Shown here piece after piece: positions 31,385-41,550 of a stretch of DNA of 64,000 nucleotides. The notes beneath the pieces are model-generated. The model had not been told where the DNA came from, searched no databases, and saw only the letters and a program-made list of their open reading frames with translations. The translations under genes and the position numbers were made by a program. Origin of the DNA: Cycas panzhihuaensis (lineage: Eukaryota > Cycadophyta). The DNA lies in assembly GCA_023213395.1 (NCBI GenBank), contig CM041465.1:239575741-239639740 (forward strand). The letters are read 5' to 3'. The stretch's first letter is position 1. Every line of letters starts with the position of its first letter.

Positions 31385-31797
31385 CACATCTTTGAACCGA
31401 CGGAAGTCGCGGTAATCCTGGACCTTCTGCCACTGCATGGATCCTCCACAGCCCTTCTGGACATGATCTCCTCCGCTCTGGGATCTTCCTCCCAGAGGCT
31501 ACCAACAACGAAGCTGAGTATGCAGCCGTTATTGAAGCCCTCACTGACGCTCTCCATTTCCATCATGGACCCATTGTTTTGCTTTGTGACTCTCAAGTTG
31601 TGGTGTCTCATCTCAACCAGGTTTACCAGGTGCGATGCCCTCACTTGAGGACTCTTGCTTCTGTCGCCAGATCCCTCCTGGCCCGCTTTTCTTCTGTTGA
31701 TATCCAGCATATCCCTTGGGCCCTCAACGCTGAGGCAGATAGCCTCGTTCGCCTCATCCTTGAGCGTCGCCTCTCCCTTCTTGCTGACCGTCCCTGA
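31385..31797 (+). pseudogene. Gypsy A second RNase H (archaeal-type), frameshifted
   Basis: By alignment with B, the N-terminal half (31,385-31,560) keeps ACCGACGGAAGT (TDGS), GGTAATCCTGG (GNPG) and ACCAACAACGAAGCTGAG (TNNEAE), but in changing frames. The C-terminal half is open (31,579-31,797): MLCDSQVVVSHLNQVYQV and later NAEADSLVRLILERRLS, ending TGA at 31,795-31,797. All four metal-binding acidic positions are still encoded, including the D that is N in gypsy B. It lies between the PMD gene and the 3' LTR. The protein would degrade RNA in hybrids, as an addition to the pol-encoded RNase H. Confidence 0.82.
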
Positions 31798-32191
31798 GGT
31801 TTGCCTGGCCTTCCCGTCGCCCAAGCCCCAGGTCGTCTGTCACTTTGCTTTGCGATCCGTTCGCACCTCCGAAACTGGGTTACTAATGAGGTAAAACTAT
31901 GGTATCCACTATTTGTTCTTTATTTAGCTATGCATGTTCTTTTGCATTCTTTGTGGTGGGGGCAACCCCCTCACCTATCTCATTCTTCCAGTTGGTTTCC
32001 AAGTGGACCATAGGCAGCCCCTATGTTGTCTCCACCGTCGCGTTCATATCCACGCGTCCCGCCACGACACTCGCCGGCACCCTTGCCTACTGTTATGATC
32101 TTGATTGATATATCTATACACATGCTCTTGGCGGTTGTGTTGCCGATTCGCCATCGCACCAAAGGCTTAGAGGCAAGGCTCACGCTAAGGC
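31798..32191 (+). promoter_or_regulatory. Gypsy A 3' untranslated region and decayed polypurine tract
   Basis: No gene is visible. The region corresponds to 10,652-11,008 of gypsy B. The tract before the LTR reads GCTAAGGCGG where B has GCCAAGGGGGCAG, and the LTR's TG is not clear, so a few bases have been lost at the junction. Confidence 0.6.
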
Positions 32192-34708
32192 GGTTTCCGG
32201 CCGGGAATGGATACGGAATCACCGACTCAGGTAAGTGCAGGTATGTCTCTCATATTATCATCACTTTCTTTTACTGGATGTTTGCATGAGTATCTGCATA
32301 GGTATGACCTTGTTGGCAACCTTGTAATCATCCACACTTATTTTTAGCCTATGACGACTATAGCAGGGGCACACTCCCAGCGAGTGTGGCACCCTGGTGA
32401 CCGTATTACTTCCCGCATCTGCCCTCCTCGCTCTAGGATCCACTAGGTTCGTGCCACCTCCGCCCGTGTTATGACTCATCATCGTTTGGTCAACTTGCCA
32501 CCCCACTCGAGCCCTATTTTTGCTCCTTTGGACCCGTTTTGTTGGCTTGTTAGCTCCCGGGTAGGTGTTTTAGCGTTCTGTTAGCCTTTTCTGTCATCCG
32601 CTTTAACCCGGTGGTTGGTGGGCCCCGATTTGGCTCTAGGTGCGTCACGGATTTTTCAGCGGATCCAGGAATATCCGCAGACAAGAAAATTCCGTGATGC
32701 AGACGATCTCGAGTTGTTTTTAAAAATCTACCGTGGCAATTTCACATTTATTACGAAACTGCCACGTGGCTCGCGCTTTATTTCTCTTCCAGCTGCGCCC
32801 TAATCGCACGCTTTAGGGTTTTGCTTGAGTACTTAAGCCCTTTTTGGCTCATTTTCAAGGATCTTTTGGCTCACTTTTGGAATTGCTCTCAAGGAAACAC
32901 TCTGCTTCTCTCTGCTGTTTGCTGCATCAACTGGACCTGCACCCTTCATACAACACCCAACTCTCCTTTGGCGTGGCTGAGACATTCTCCCAGCCCTTCA
33001 AACACCTTGGAGAGGGCTCCTTTGAAGTGGTTTCCAGCTGGTCTTCGCCCAGGCAGTCCATAAGCACCCCAAGTGCAGGTGTTTCCCATCACACCTCTGT
33101 AGCAGGGCCTCAAACCTGCTCTACTTCAGATCTGGGCTGATTTAGTAGTCCCTCTCCACTGCCCTTTAGCTGAGGCAAATCCCTTGCCTCTTCTCTTCAG
33201 GTGTTCCTTGTTTTTATGCTTGTTTTCTTGTGATATTCATGCTTCAGCTTGTTTGCTCTTACTTGTTGCTTGAGAGTTGGTTGTCCTCCCTTTGGGGTCA
33301 AGTATACCACTCTCCTTGTGCTCCTTACTGCGTTCTTTGTCAAGGCGTGGTGTGGAGGGGTTGCATAGGTTTTGGAGAGGAGCTGGGTGGATTCCGTACC
33401 ACCTTCCACGCTCCCTAGGCGGCTCTAAGCCCCCCAAAACCTCCCTCTCACCCCGTGTTGCCCTTGGCTTGCAAACAAGGGTTTGAAGGCTCCATTTGGT
33501 TGCCCAAACCAGCACTGTCACAAGTTGCAGCACTGATTTGGAACCTTTTGCTCAGGTTTGGGCATCACTCATAAGTCCCAACCGCTGGTTTCTTGCTCCA
33601 CCTTTCTTCCCCGGGTCACCCGGTTTGCTCCTCATAGCATCCCGGTTCGCCGTGGGTACCCTTGGGCCTCTCTTTGTCCCTTTTTGCTGCCATTTTCCAG
33701 CCCTTGCTCTTGACTTTCTCCTCGCTGCCTCGTGGCTCTTGGGGAGAGGTTTGGGCATCGTTTGCGGGAGGTAGGCCACTCCGAGGCTTACCCAATCGTT
33801 TACTTTCATTTTGGTCACTTTCTTTTGATACTTTCATTGTTGGATTAGCACTAACGCATGTATATTCAAATTCTCGTTTATGTTATTTAGGCATATATTA
33901 TTAGAGTTTTTGTGTTGCATGTTAGTGCTCTTCCTTCGGGAAGAGAAAGAGACCGCTATTGCTTGCAGGTACTTGGGAAGCGTGGAGCGCATCGCCCGTG
34001 AGCCTAGCTACCGGTAAGCACCTTCGTATGCGTTATGTTTTCACGCTACTTCATTTCTTAGTTAGCGCTTCCTTTCTTTCTTGGCATCGTATTTGATTTT
34101 CCGGGGAAGGTAAGGAAGCCCCCCTCTTCGTCCACCGCAATATCTCGCATCCAGTACGTCGCGCGGAGTGGTTGGGCGCTCCTCGAGAAGGTTACTTCAT
34201 TTTGCACGCCTTCGCTCCAGGTGCACGCTTCGTTCCCCTCCGCTACCCTTTCTTTTCCTTTTATTTCTTTCGTAGTAATTAGTACACTGAAGGATAAAAG
34301 GGGAAAATTGGTTTGGTACTTGTTTGCGATTCATTTGTCTTGTTTCATGCATCTTTATCATTCGTAGGAAAGATTGTAGGAGTCCTCCTCTCCCCTACCT
34401 TTCCTCCTCTCTCCTTAACCACACGAGTGCCTTGCTTCCCGCATCACTCGTGTACCCGGTCAGGTTGTGTAGGATTGCTCTTGGCCTGTCTCCATTAGAT
34501 CTTCTCTTCCCCCCTTCTGGCCACCCAAGGGTGGGAGGGAAGGGTCACCCGATAGTAGCCATACTCCATTGCAGATCCCGACCAAGGCCTCCCAAGACGG
34601 GTGCTCAAGTGGTAGTTACTCACCTTTTAGGTCCCACCTTCTATCATTCCACCACTCACTCACCCTTACACCTATCAGTTAGATAGTTATCCCGTAGCAG
34701 CGCGTCCA
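32192..34708 (+). repeat. Gypsy A 3' LTR (about 2,517 bp)
   Basis: It begins GGTTTCCGGCCGGG (decayed start) and ends GCGCGTCCA before the GAAGG duplication. Its G-box is at 32,763-32,768 and its telo-box pair at 32,798-32,818. Identity to the 5' LTR is uneven, as described for that LTR. Confidence 0.93.
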
Positions 34709-34713
34709 GAAGG

Positions 34714-34953
34714 AGATAGGAAAATGTAAAGGTATTTTGTGACATTCAAAGTGCCATTTACTTAGCCAAGAATCCAACTTATCAAAGTAGAACAAAGCAC
34801 ATTGTTCTTAAGTACCATTTTGTTAGACAGGTTATAGAAGCAGGTGGAGTGGCACTTGAGAAGATTCACACCAATCAAAACTGTGTTGATATATTCACAA
34901 AACCAGTACCATTAGAGAAGTTTAAACGGTGTTTAACTTCTCTTGGCTTGTAG
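34714..34953 (+). pseudogene. Copia 2 RNase H C-terminal part
   Basis: It continues directly from 15,846 once gypsy A is removed. It reads SAIYLAKNPTYQSRTKHI, then LKYHFVRQVIEAGGVALEKI, then DIFTKPVPLEKFK, and ends at TAG 34,951-34,953. The DIFTKP motif is the usual end of copia pol. A stop or shift lies before AIYLAKNP. Confidence 0.88.
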
Positions 34954-35009
34954 AAAAGACGATGAAGGGTCCAGGAAAGGTACCAGGTAATTGTTGTCAA
35001 GGTGGAGAT

Positions 35010-35655
35010 TGTTAGATATTATGACAAAAATATTTTAGGGTTAACATTTTGGCATGTTTTCGGTGCAGTTTCCCCCCCTAATCTTTCTCAGGGGGTTCCA
35101 AGAGGGGCAAGAGCCCCGCTTGGCCGGGGGATGTAGGGGTTGTAGAACGCCCCTGCTAAGAGAGGGTTCGGGGGCGATATCCCTCTACTCGAAAAATTAG
35201 CCCTATAAACCATATTAAAATGTAAAGAGAATCAAGGTCATTCAATACAAATACCCTAGATTCTATGGTTGAGATTCATGTCTTGGATATCCCTCTCATG
35301 TAGCCAGATTTAGGGTTTTTTCTTATTATGTTGTATGTAATGTAATATACTATGATGAGGACGATGACTGGTTGTTGTTCCTGAGAGCACTCTGCTACTG
35401 AGATGTACAGTTTCTCCATTCTACAGCAATAAAGATTGATACCTTTCCTCTGTGGATGTTTCCCTAGCACACTGCTAGGGTTTTAACATGTTATATCGAG
35501 TGCATATATGATGTTTGGATTTCATTTTCATGTTATTGTATAATCTCTAATTTTAGAACTTGTATGTAATTTTAAGTTTCAATTTCTATAACTGGTTGCA
35601 AGAATGCAATAGATCTTAGTGGTAGTTAGAGGGTTGGGACCTTGTATTCTCAATA
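35010..35655 (+). repeat. Copia 2 3' LTR (646 bp)
   Basis: It starts TGTTAGATATTATGAC directly after the purine tract AAGGTGGAGAT and ends TTCTCAATA (decayed CAACA). It aligns with both copia 3 LTRs. GATAC follows at 35,656 and would be the target duplication, but the left partner is lost. Confidence 0.9.
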
Positions 35656-36077
35656 GATACATGTTTGCTTTTGCTTATATATGTATGTATGTATATATAT
35701 ACATGTGAGTGTGTATAGATGCATGAGGATATAGGTGATAGACACATGTGAGGCTAGGGAGAGGGACGATATATATGTCCACATGGGGAGCATAGAAGAA
35801 TATGTGAAGGAAGCACCAACAGAAGGGGAGTAGAGATACCTTGGCATGCCATCCCAATTAGGGAAGTACTTAGGTCAAAAGGGTGATGAGGATGACACCT
35901 AATTAGGAAGGTGAGGCCTCCACGAGAAGGAGGTATGAGAGCTTCTATAGGAGGAACCCAAAGAGGACAAAGGAGGCCACCTCAAGAGGTCATTCTACCC
36001 ATGACTAGGAGGAATGAGGACACTCTCAAGATGGTAGTTTAGGCTCATTTTAGAGCATAAAGGGGATAATGAGAGAA
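35656..36077. other. Gypsy D spacer after integrase
   Basis: This is non-coding, with a TA/TG microsatellite (about 35,675-35,705). It is homologous to 60,430-60,980 in gypsy F (for example GGTGATAGACACATGTGAGG against GGTGATAGGAACATATGAGG). It confirms that D once continued toward a PMD region. Confidence 0.6.
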
Positions 36078-37330
36078 TCATGCATAGAATATCTTAAGGA
36101 ATTTCCCATTAATGGCTTTCTCAAATTCAAAGCCCTCCAGGGTGGCAATCTTATAAGTGCCATTATCGAGACTCTCAAGAATGACAAAGGGAACAACCCA
36201 TTTGGGTCCGAAATTGGTCAAGCAATCATGGAGATATTCCAATTTGAGGACTTGGTCCCTAGGATACAAAGGACAAGAATGAAGGTGTTTATCGTAAGTC
36301 CTTTGCAAGTGATCTTTAGAGGTGAGGTTCACTTGGTAAGCAACTAAGCGTCTCTCGTCTAAAGCCTCAAGATCTAAGAGGTGAGCCTAACGAATAGACT
36401 CCTCATTGATAAGACCCCAAAGAGAAACTCATAGAGAGGGAATCTCCACTTCCAATGGGAGTACCACCTCAGTTCCATAGACTAGGGAGAAAGGAGTCAT
36501 TCCTGTAGCTGTATGGATAGAGGTGCGATAGGCCCATAGGGCGAAAGGGAGCTAGAGGTGATAATCTCTTTGAGATTGGGTGATGGTTTTCTTTAGGATA
36601 TTTATGAGGGTTTTGTTAAACGATTTGACTTGGCCATTTTCCTTGGGTAATAAGAAGAAGAGGTTTTATGAGGAATTTTAAATTTCTCACAAAGTTCGTC
36701 CATCTCCTTGTTACAAAAAGAAGTTCCATTGTCTGTGATCAAGACATTAGGAATTCTGAAGTGGCAAATAATACATTGGTAGACAAAGGTGGCTATCATC
36801 TTACCAGGGGTAGTAATCAAAGGGATTGCTTTCATCGACTTCGTGAAGTATTCCATAGTAGTTAAGATGAACTTGTACTGCAATGAAGAGGGCAATGATA
36901 TGGCTCTAATAAGGTCTAACCCCCATTGGGAGAAGGACCAAGGAGATATAATATGGTGCAGAGCCTTGGAAGGCACGTGGGTGATGTTGCTATGCTCTTA
37001 GCATCGTCAACATCTCAGGGCATAAGCATAGGCGTCCTTAAAGAGGGACAACCAATAGTACCCCATTCAAAAGATCCTCTAGGCCATGGATTGGCCCCCA
37101 AAGTGGCCTCCACAAATGCCATGGTGGCATTCGCGAAGTATCTAGTCCGCTTCGTCAGGAGTGACACAATAAAGAAGGATCCCATCAAAGGATCTCTTGT
37201 ACATTACTTCATCCATAAAGAAGTATTACCTAGCAATGGTCTGAATGCATGACCTAACCTTATTACTAGCTTCTTGGTGGTACTGTTGCTGAGTAAGGTA
37301 CCGCATGATGTCACCATACCACTCACTATC
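36078..37330 (-). pseudogene. Gypsy D integrase, broken
   Basis: Minus-strand frames hold the C-terminal part (36,332-36,078: DQVLKLEYLHDCLTNFGPKW, then FVILESLDNGTYKIATLEGF). The core lies at 36,976-36,602 (YFTKSMKAIPLITTPGKMIA, then ITDNGTSFCNKEMDELCEKF, then YYPRKMAKSN, where the QANGQVE motif has shifted out of frame). The zinc-binding part is degenerate near 36,990-37,150. It aligns throughout with gypsy A 26,600-27,667. Confidence 0.88.
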
Positions 37331-38463
37331 AACGAGTGGATGGGAAGGAGTGCCCTGAATAGTCAAGATAGACTCATTAGGGAGAGAGTCGTCAAGGGGA
37401 GCATTGAACTAGTTAGGGACAAGGGCATCTACAAGCTATTCTGCCATTACCATCCCCTTCTTTGATTTCCTGTTGACGATTTAGAGATCGAATTCCTGAA
37501 GAAGGATGGCCTAGCGACCAATTCTACTTGTTAGGTCAGAATGGGTGAGTAAATAATGCAAGGGATCAGATTGAATGTTCAACTTGGTAGTGTTTCCAAG
37601 CAAGTAGTACCTAAACTTCTTAGTTGTGTGAACCAAGGAGAGGCATTCCTTCTCGATGGGAGAATAGTTAAGTTTGGTAATGATGAGGGTATGGTTAATG
37701 AAGTAAATAGCTTTCTCAATTCTTAAATCATCTTCCTGGGCCAACATGGCGCCCAAGGACTCATCGGTCACTAAGGTATATAGGATGAAAGGCCTATCAA
37801 AGCGAGGGGCTGCCAATATTAGAGTAAAAGCAAGGGGTTCCTTAAGTCCTTCGAAAGCTTGTTGGGCCTTAGTTGACCAAACAAATAGGGCTCCCTTCTT
37901 TAATAGGTTAGTAAGAGGTTTGGCATTATAGTAAAGTTTGCTAAGAAACGTTTAAGGAATCCAAGCCTACCTAAAAATGACTTAATCTGTCGTTGAGTTT
38001 TAGGTGGCGGCATGTTAAGGATTGCCTTAACTTTATTAGGGTTGATTTGAATCCCTTGTTTCGACACAAAGAAACTAAGGAGTTTGCCAGAAGTGACGAT
38101 GAATACATATTTGAGCAGATTGAGACTTACATAGTATTTGTAGCATCGTATGAAGATGGCCCACAAATTTGAAGGGTGATGGGCTCTAACGCACGAGAGA
38201 CCCATCATATCATCCATAAAGACCTCTGACGTTTTATTGATAAGGTCATGGAAGATGAAGTGCATCGCCTTTTGATAAGTAGTGCCTACATTCTTCAATA
38301 TGAAGGGCATAGCCTTATAGGCAAAGGTACCTCACAGGGTGGTAAAGGCCATCTTATAGCAGTCTTCGGGAGAGATTTGGATTTGACTGTAACCAGAGAA
38401 GTCATCCATTAAGGACATGACTTCAAAACTGGCAGTTCGATAGATGATCTGATTGATGAATGG
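37331..38463 (-). pseudogene. Gypsy D reverse transcriptase C-terminal part and RNase H
   Basis: The frame 38,310-37,900 reads AMHFIFHDLINKTSEVFMDD, then MMGLS, then LSFFVSKQGIQINPNKVKAI, then QIKSFLGRLGFLKRFL. The RNase H frame (37,816-37,511) reads RFDRPFILYT, then YFINHTL, then LNYSPIEKECLSLVHTTKKF, then YYLLGNTT. It keeps the same FMDD catalytic variant as gypsy A. The coding chain is cut at 38,463 by copia 3 and resumes at 43,780. Confidence 0.9.
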
Positions 38464-39095
38464 TGTTGGGTATTGTGACAACAATTATGGGGCTAAAATT
38501 ATGGCATGTTTTCGGTGCAGTTTCCCCCCTTAATCTTTCTTGTGGGGTTCCATATGGAGCCCCCTTGGTCAATGGGGTGTGGGTGGAACGCCTCCCAGAG
38601 GGGGTTTAGGGGCGATAGCCCCCAACCTGAAAAATTAGCCATGTAAACCTTATCAAAATGTGAAGAGAATTAGGGTCTTTCGATACAAATACCCTAGATT
38701 CTACGGTTGAGATTTAGGTCTTGGATGTTCCTCTCATGTAGCCCATTTTAGGGCTTTTCTTACTATGTTGTAATATAATGTAATGTAACTATGATGAGGG
38801 TGGTGGTTGATTGTTGTTCCTGAGAGCACTCTGTAACTGCGATATACTATTTCTCCATTCTATAGCAATAAAGCTTAATACCTTTCCTATGTGGATACTT
38901 CCTTAGCACACTGCTAGGGTTTTACTAAGTTATATCAAGTGCACATGTGATGTTTGGCCTTTACTTTCTTGTTACTATATAATCTCTGATTTTTAGAACT
39001 TGCATGTAATTTAAAGTTTCAATTTCTGTAACTAGTTGTAGGAATGAAATAGATCTTGGTGGTAGTTAAAGGGTTAGGACCTTGTATTCTCAACA
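38464..39095 (+). repeat. Copia 3 5' LTR (632 bp)
   Basis: It starts TGTTGGGTATTGTGAC and ends TTCTCAACA. It is close to the 3' LTR, with scattered substitutions and small indels in the G-rich tract near 38,550 and around 43,200-43,290. Confidence 0.94.
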
Positions 39096-39097
39096 AG

Positions 39098-39110
39098 TGG
39101 TATCAAAGCC
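39098..39110 (+). promoter_or_regulatory. Copia 3 primer-binding site (initiator Met tRNA)
   Basis: TGGTATCAAAGCC lies two bases inside the LTR. It differs by one base (A for G) from the standard TGGTATCAGAGCC. Confidence 0.92.
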
Positions 39111-39166
39111 ACTCTTTTCCTTGCAGTGAGCTTATGAAGGTTTTGGTATCAGCTTTTCTACACCAA

Positions 39167-40215
39167 ATGGAGAAACTAGCAGGTGCAAAGTTTGAGGTGG
39201 AGAAATTCAATGGCAAGAACAACTTCAAGTTGTGGAAACTAAAAGCATATGATATTGTTGTACAGCAGGGTTTGTACAAAGCTCTTGAAGGCAAATTGAA
39301 GAAACCCACAGGGATGGACGATGATGAATGGGATGATTTAGACAAAAAGGCACTTAGCACAATATGATTGTGCTTGGCAGATGAAGTTTTATTTAATATC
39401 GTAGGGGAACAGACAGCAGCAAGATTATGGACCTGATTGGAAGGCCTGTATATGACCAAATCAGTAACGAATCGAATCTACCTGAAGAGGCAACTGTACT
39501 CGTTATGGATGAAGGAAGGTATAAAAATTATCGACTATTTAAATATTTTAATACTCTTATTTATCAATTAACTAGTATCGATGTTAAAATTGAGGATGAG
39601 GACAAGGCTGTTACCCTGTTATGCTCATTACCTGAATCCTGGGATAATATTGTCACCTCAATTAGTTTTAGCACTACAGATGAATTGGAATATGATTCTG
39701 TTGTGAGTGCTTTGCTAATGGAAGAAGTGCGAAGGAAGTCTAGTCTTGAAACCTCCACACCAGAAGCCATGACAGTAAGGGGTAGAACATTTGAGAGAGG
39801 ACAAAACTCCAGGGATACATTGAGGTCCAAGTCAAAGAGCAAAAAGAGTAAGCTCAGGTGTTGGCATTGTAATAAGACCAGTCACCTCAAGAAGGATTGT
39901 TACAAAAGGAAAGATTTCCAGAAAAAGGAAGATCCTGCCAAGGAAGTGAATCGGGTGGATTCAAATCAAGGTATGGATGATGATGTCTTGATTGCTTGTA
40001 ATGTTTCTCATTATCACCATGACTGGTTATTAGATTCAGGTGCTTCGCACCACATGTGTCCACACAAGAGTTGGTTCTAATCATACCAACCTCTTGATGG
40101 TGGTAATGTGCTTATGGGAAATAAAGTTTCTTGTAAGACAGTGCACATTGGTAGCATCAGAATTAAGATGTTCGATGTGGTAGTTAGAACATTAACTAAG
40201 GTTAGACGTACCTGA
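39167..40215 (+). pseudogene. Copia 3 gag and protease
   Basis: The start ATG is at 39,167, with MEKLAGAKFEVEKFNGKNNF matching copia 1. The gag frame (39,167-39,367, then 39,427-40,080 after shifts) contains the UBN2-type core (LLCSLPESWDNIVTSISFST) and a zinc knuckle CWHCNKTSHLKKDC at 39,859-39,900, with C-C-H-C spacing 2-4-4. The protease follows with the intact catalytic DSGASHHMCP (aspartate codon at about 40,033). TAA at 40,078-40,080 then breaks the frame. Gag packages element RNA and the protease processes the polyprotein. Confidence 0.92.
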
Positions 40216-41550
40216 TTTGAAAAGGAATCTAATTTCCTTGGGTGAATTAGATTTGGGTGGTTTTAAGTATACAAATCATGAAGGACTCCTAAAGGTGTTA
40301 AAGGGTGCCTTAGTTATTATGAAAGCCTTAAAGAAAGGAAATATTTACATTTTAGTGGGAAGTACAGATGTCAGCCAAGCAGCTACAACGTCAAAGACTA
40401 TTGTAGATCCTACTCAGCTATGGCATCAGAGACTTGGGCACATGAGCGAGAAAGGACTTAAGGTACTGATAAATTGTAAGTTACTTCCTAACTTGCCGCT
40501 TTTATATTTGGCTTGCTGTAAACATTGTGTTTTTGGAAAATAGTATAGACTCAGGTTTAAAGTAGGGAGTCACACTAGCAAAGGCATTCTAGATTACATA
40601 CATTTAGATGTATGGGGACCATCCCCTAAAATATCTTGTGAAGGATCATTGTATTTTGTCACATTTATAGATGATTACCCCAGGAAGGTATGGGTCTATT
40701 TTTTGAAAAGGAAATCTAAAGTTTTCAGTGTGTTTAAGCAGTTCAAGGCTTTAGTTGAGAACATTACTAGTAAGACAATCAAATATTTAAGAACTGATAA
40801 TGGAGGTGAGTTCAACTCCTTGGAGTTTGAGAACTATTGCAGAGAAGCTGGGATTAAAAGACACAAGACCACTAACTATACTCCACAGCAAAATGGCATT
40901 GCTGAGTGCATGAATAGGACACCCTTGGAAAGAGCAAGAAGCATGCTAAGTAATGCAAGAGTGGAGGAGGGCTTGTGGGTAGAACCTATTCAAACAACTT
41001 GTTATCTGGTAAACAAGTCACCATCACTTACAATAGATTACAAAATTCTTGAAGAGGTATGGATTGGACATCCATGTGATTATTCAAATTTAAAAGTTTT
41101 TGGTTGTGATGCTTATGCCTAGATTAACAAAAGTAAATGTTCAAAGTTAGACCCAAAATCCAAGAGATATATCTTTGTTGGTTATGGTGATAAGGATGGT
41201 GTGAAGGGATACAGGTTGTGGGATCCTATTGCCCACAAAATCACCATTAACAAAGATGTCATATTTGATGAATCTCCCCTTGTAAAATCAGATAGTATAG
41301 AAGCTGAAACGAAATAGGAGCAGCAAGATGAGCATCAACAAGTCAAGTTTGAAATGCAACCATATGTGGAATCAGAAGAGGATGAAGATCTTTCTAAAGA
41401 TGAATCAAGAACAGATTTACAAGAGTATGTGGATACTCCTCTACCAATAGTTAGAAGATCTACACAAGTTAGTCATCCACCTGATAGGTACAACCCTTTT
41501 ATTTCTATTGCTTTAGTTTCTAATGATGGTGAGCCCACATGTTATCAGGA
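40216..41550 (+). pseudogene. Copia 3 pre-integrase and integrase domains
   Basis: The pre-integrase block (40,217-40,543) reads RNLISLGELDLGGFKYTNHE and ends LWHQRLGHMSEKGLKVL. The core (40,649-41,122) reads FVTFIDDYPRKVWVYFLKRK, then LRTDNGGEFNSLEFENYC, then YTPQQNGIAECMNRT, keeping all three DDE residues. The end is EVWIGHPCDYSNLKVFGCDA. TAG at 41,120 splits it from the following linker, which is acidic and rich in E and D (41,354-41,470). Confidence 0.92.

Larger units (their letters stand above)
15847..34708 (+). mobile_element. Gypsy A: 18.9-kb Ty3/gypsy element with divergent PMD and aRNH cargo genes
   Basis: This is the most complete gypsy element. It has 5' LTR, PBS, gag, protease, RT (split by a solo LTR), RNase H, integrase, antisense PMD gene, sense aRNH gene and 3' LTR, with a perfect GAAGG duplication. 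Without the nested solo LTR it is about 16.4 kb. It is richer in G+C and CpG than D and F, which suggests a younger insertion. Even so, gag has one stop and one frameshift and pol is shifted several times. Domain order RT-RNase H-integrase and the gag type place it in Ty3/gypsy. The extra archaeal-type RNase H points to the Tat side of the family, although its position outside pol is unlike ordinary Tat elements. Confidence 0.95.
14544..35655 (+). mobile_element. Copia 2: 5'-truncated Tnt1-like copia, split by gypsy A
   Basis: Copia 2 keeps RT (14,544-15,846), the RNase H tail (34,714-34,953) and the 3' LTR (35,010-35,655), with gypsy A between. The 5' LTR, gag, protease and integrase are absent. 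The left junction falls inside a short word (about ATGTTATCA) shared by the gypsy E fragment and copia 3 at 41,541, as expected for end-joining after a deletion or inversion. The right end (CAATA, decayed from CAACA) abuts gypsy D DNA, so copia 2 probably once inserted into D. No left target duplication remains to prove it. Confidence 0.85.
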
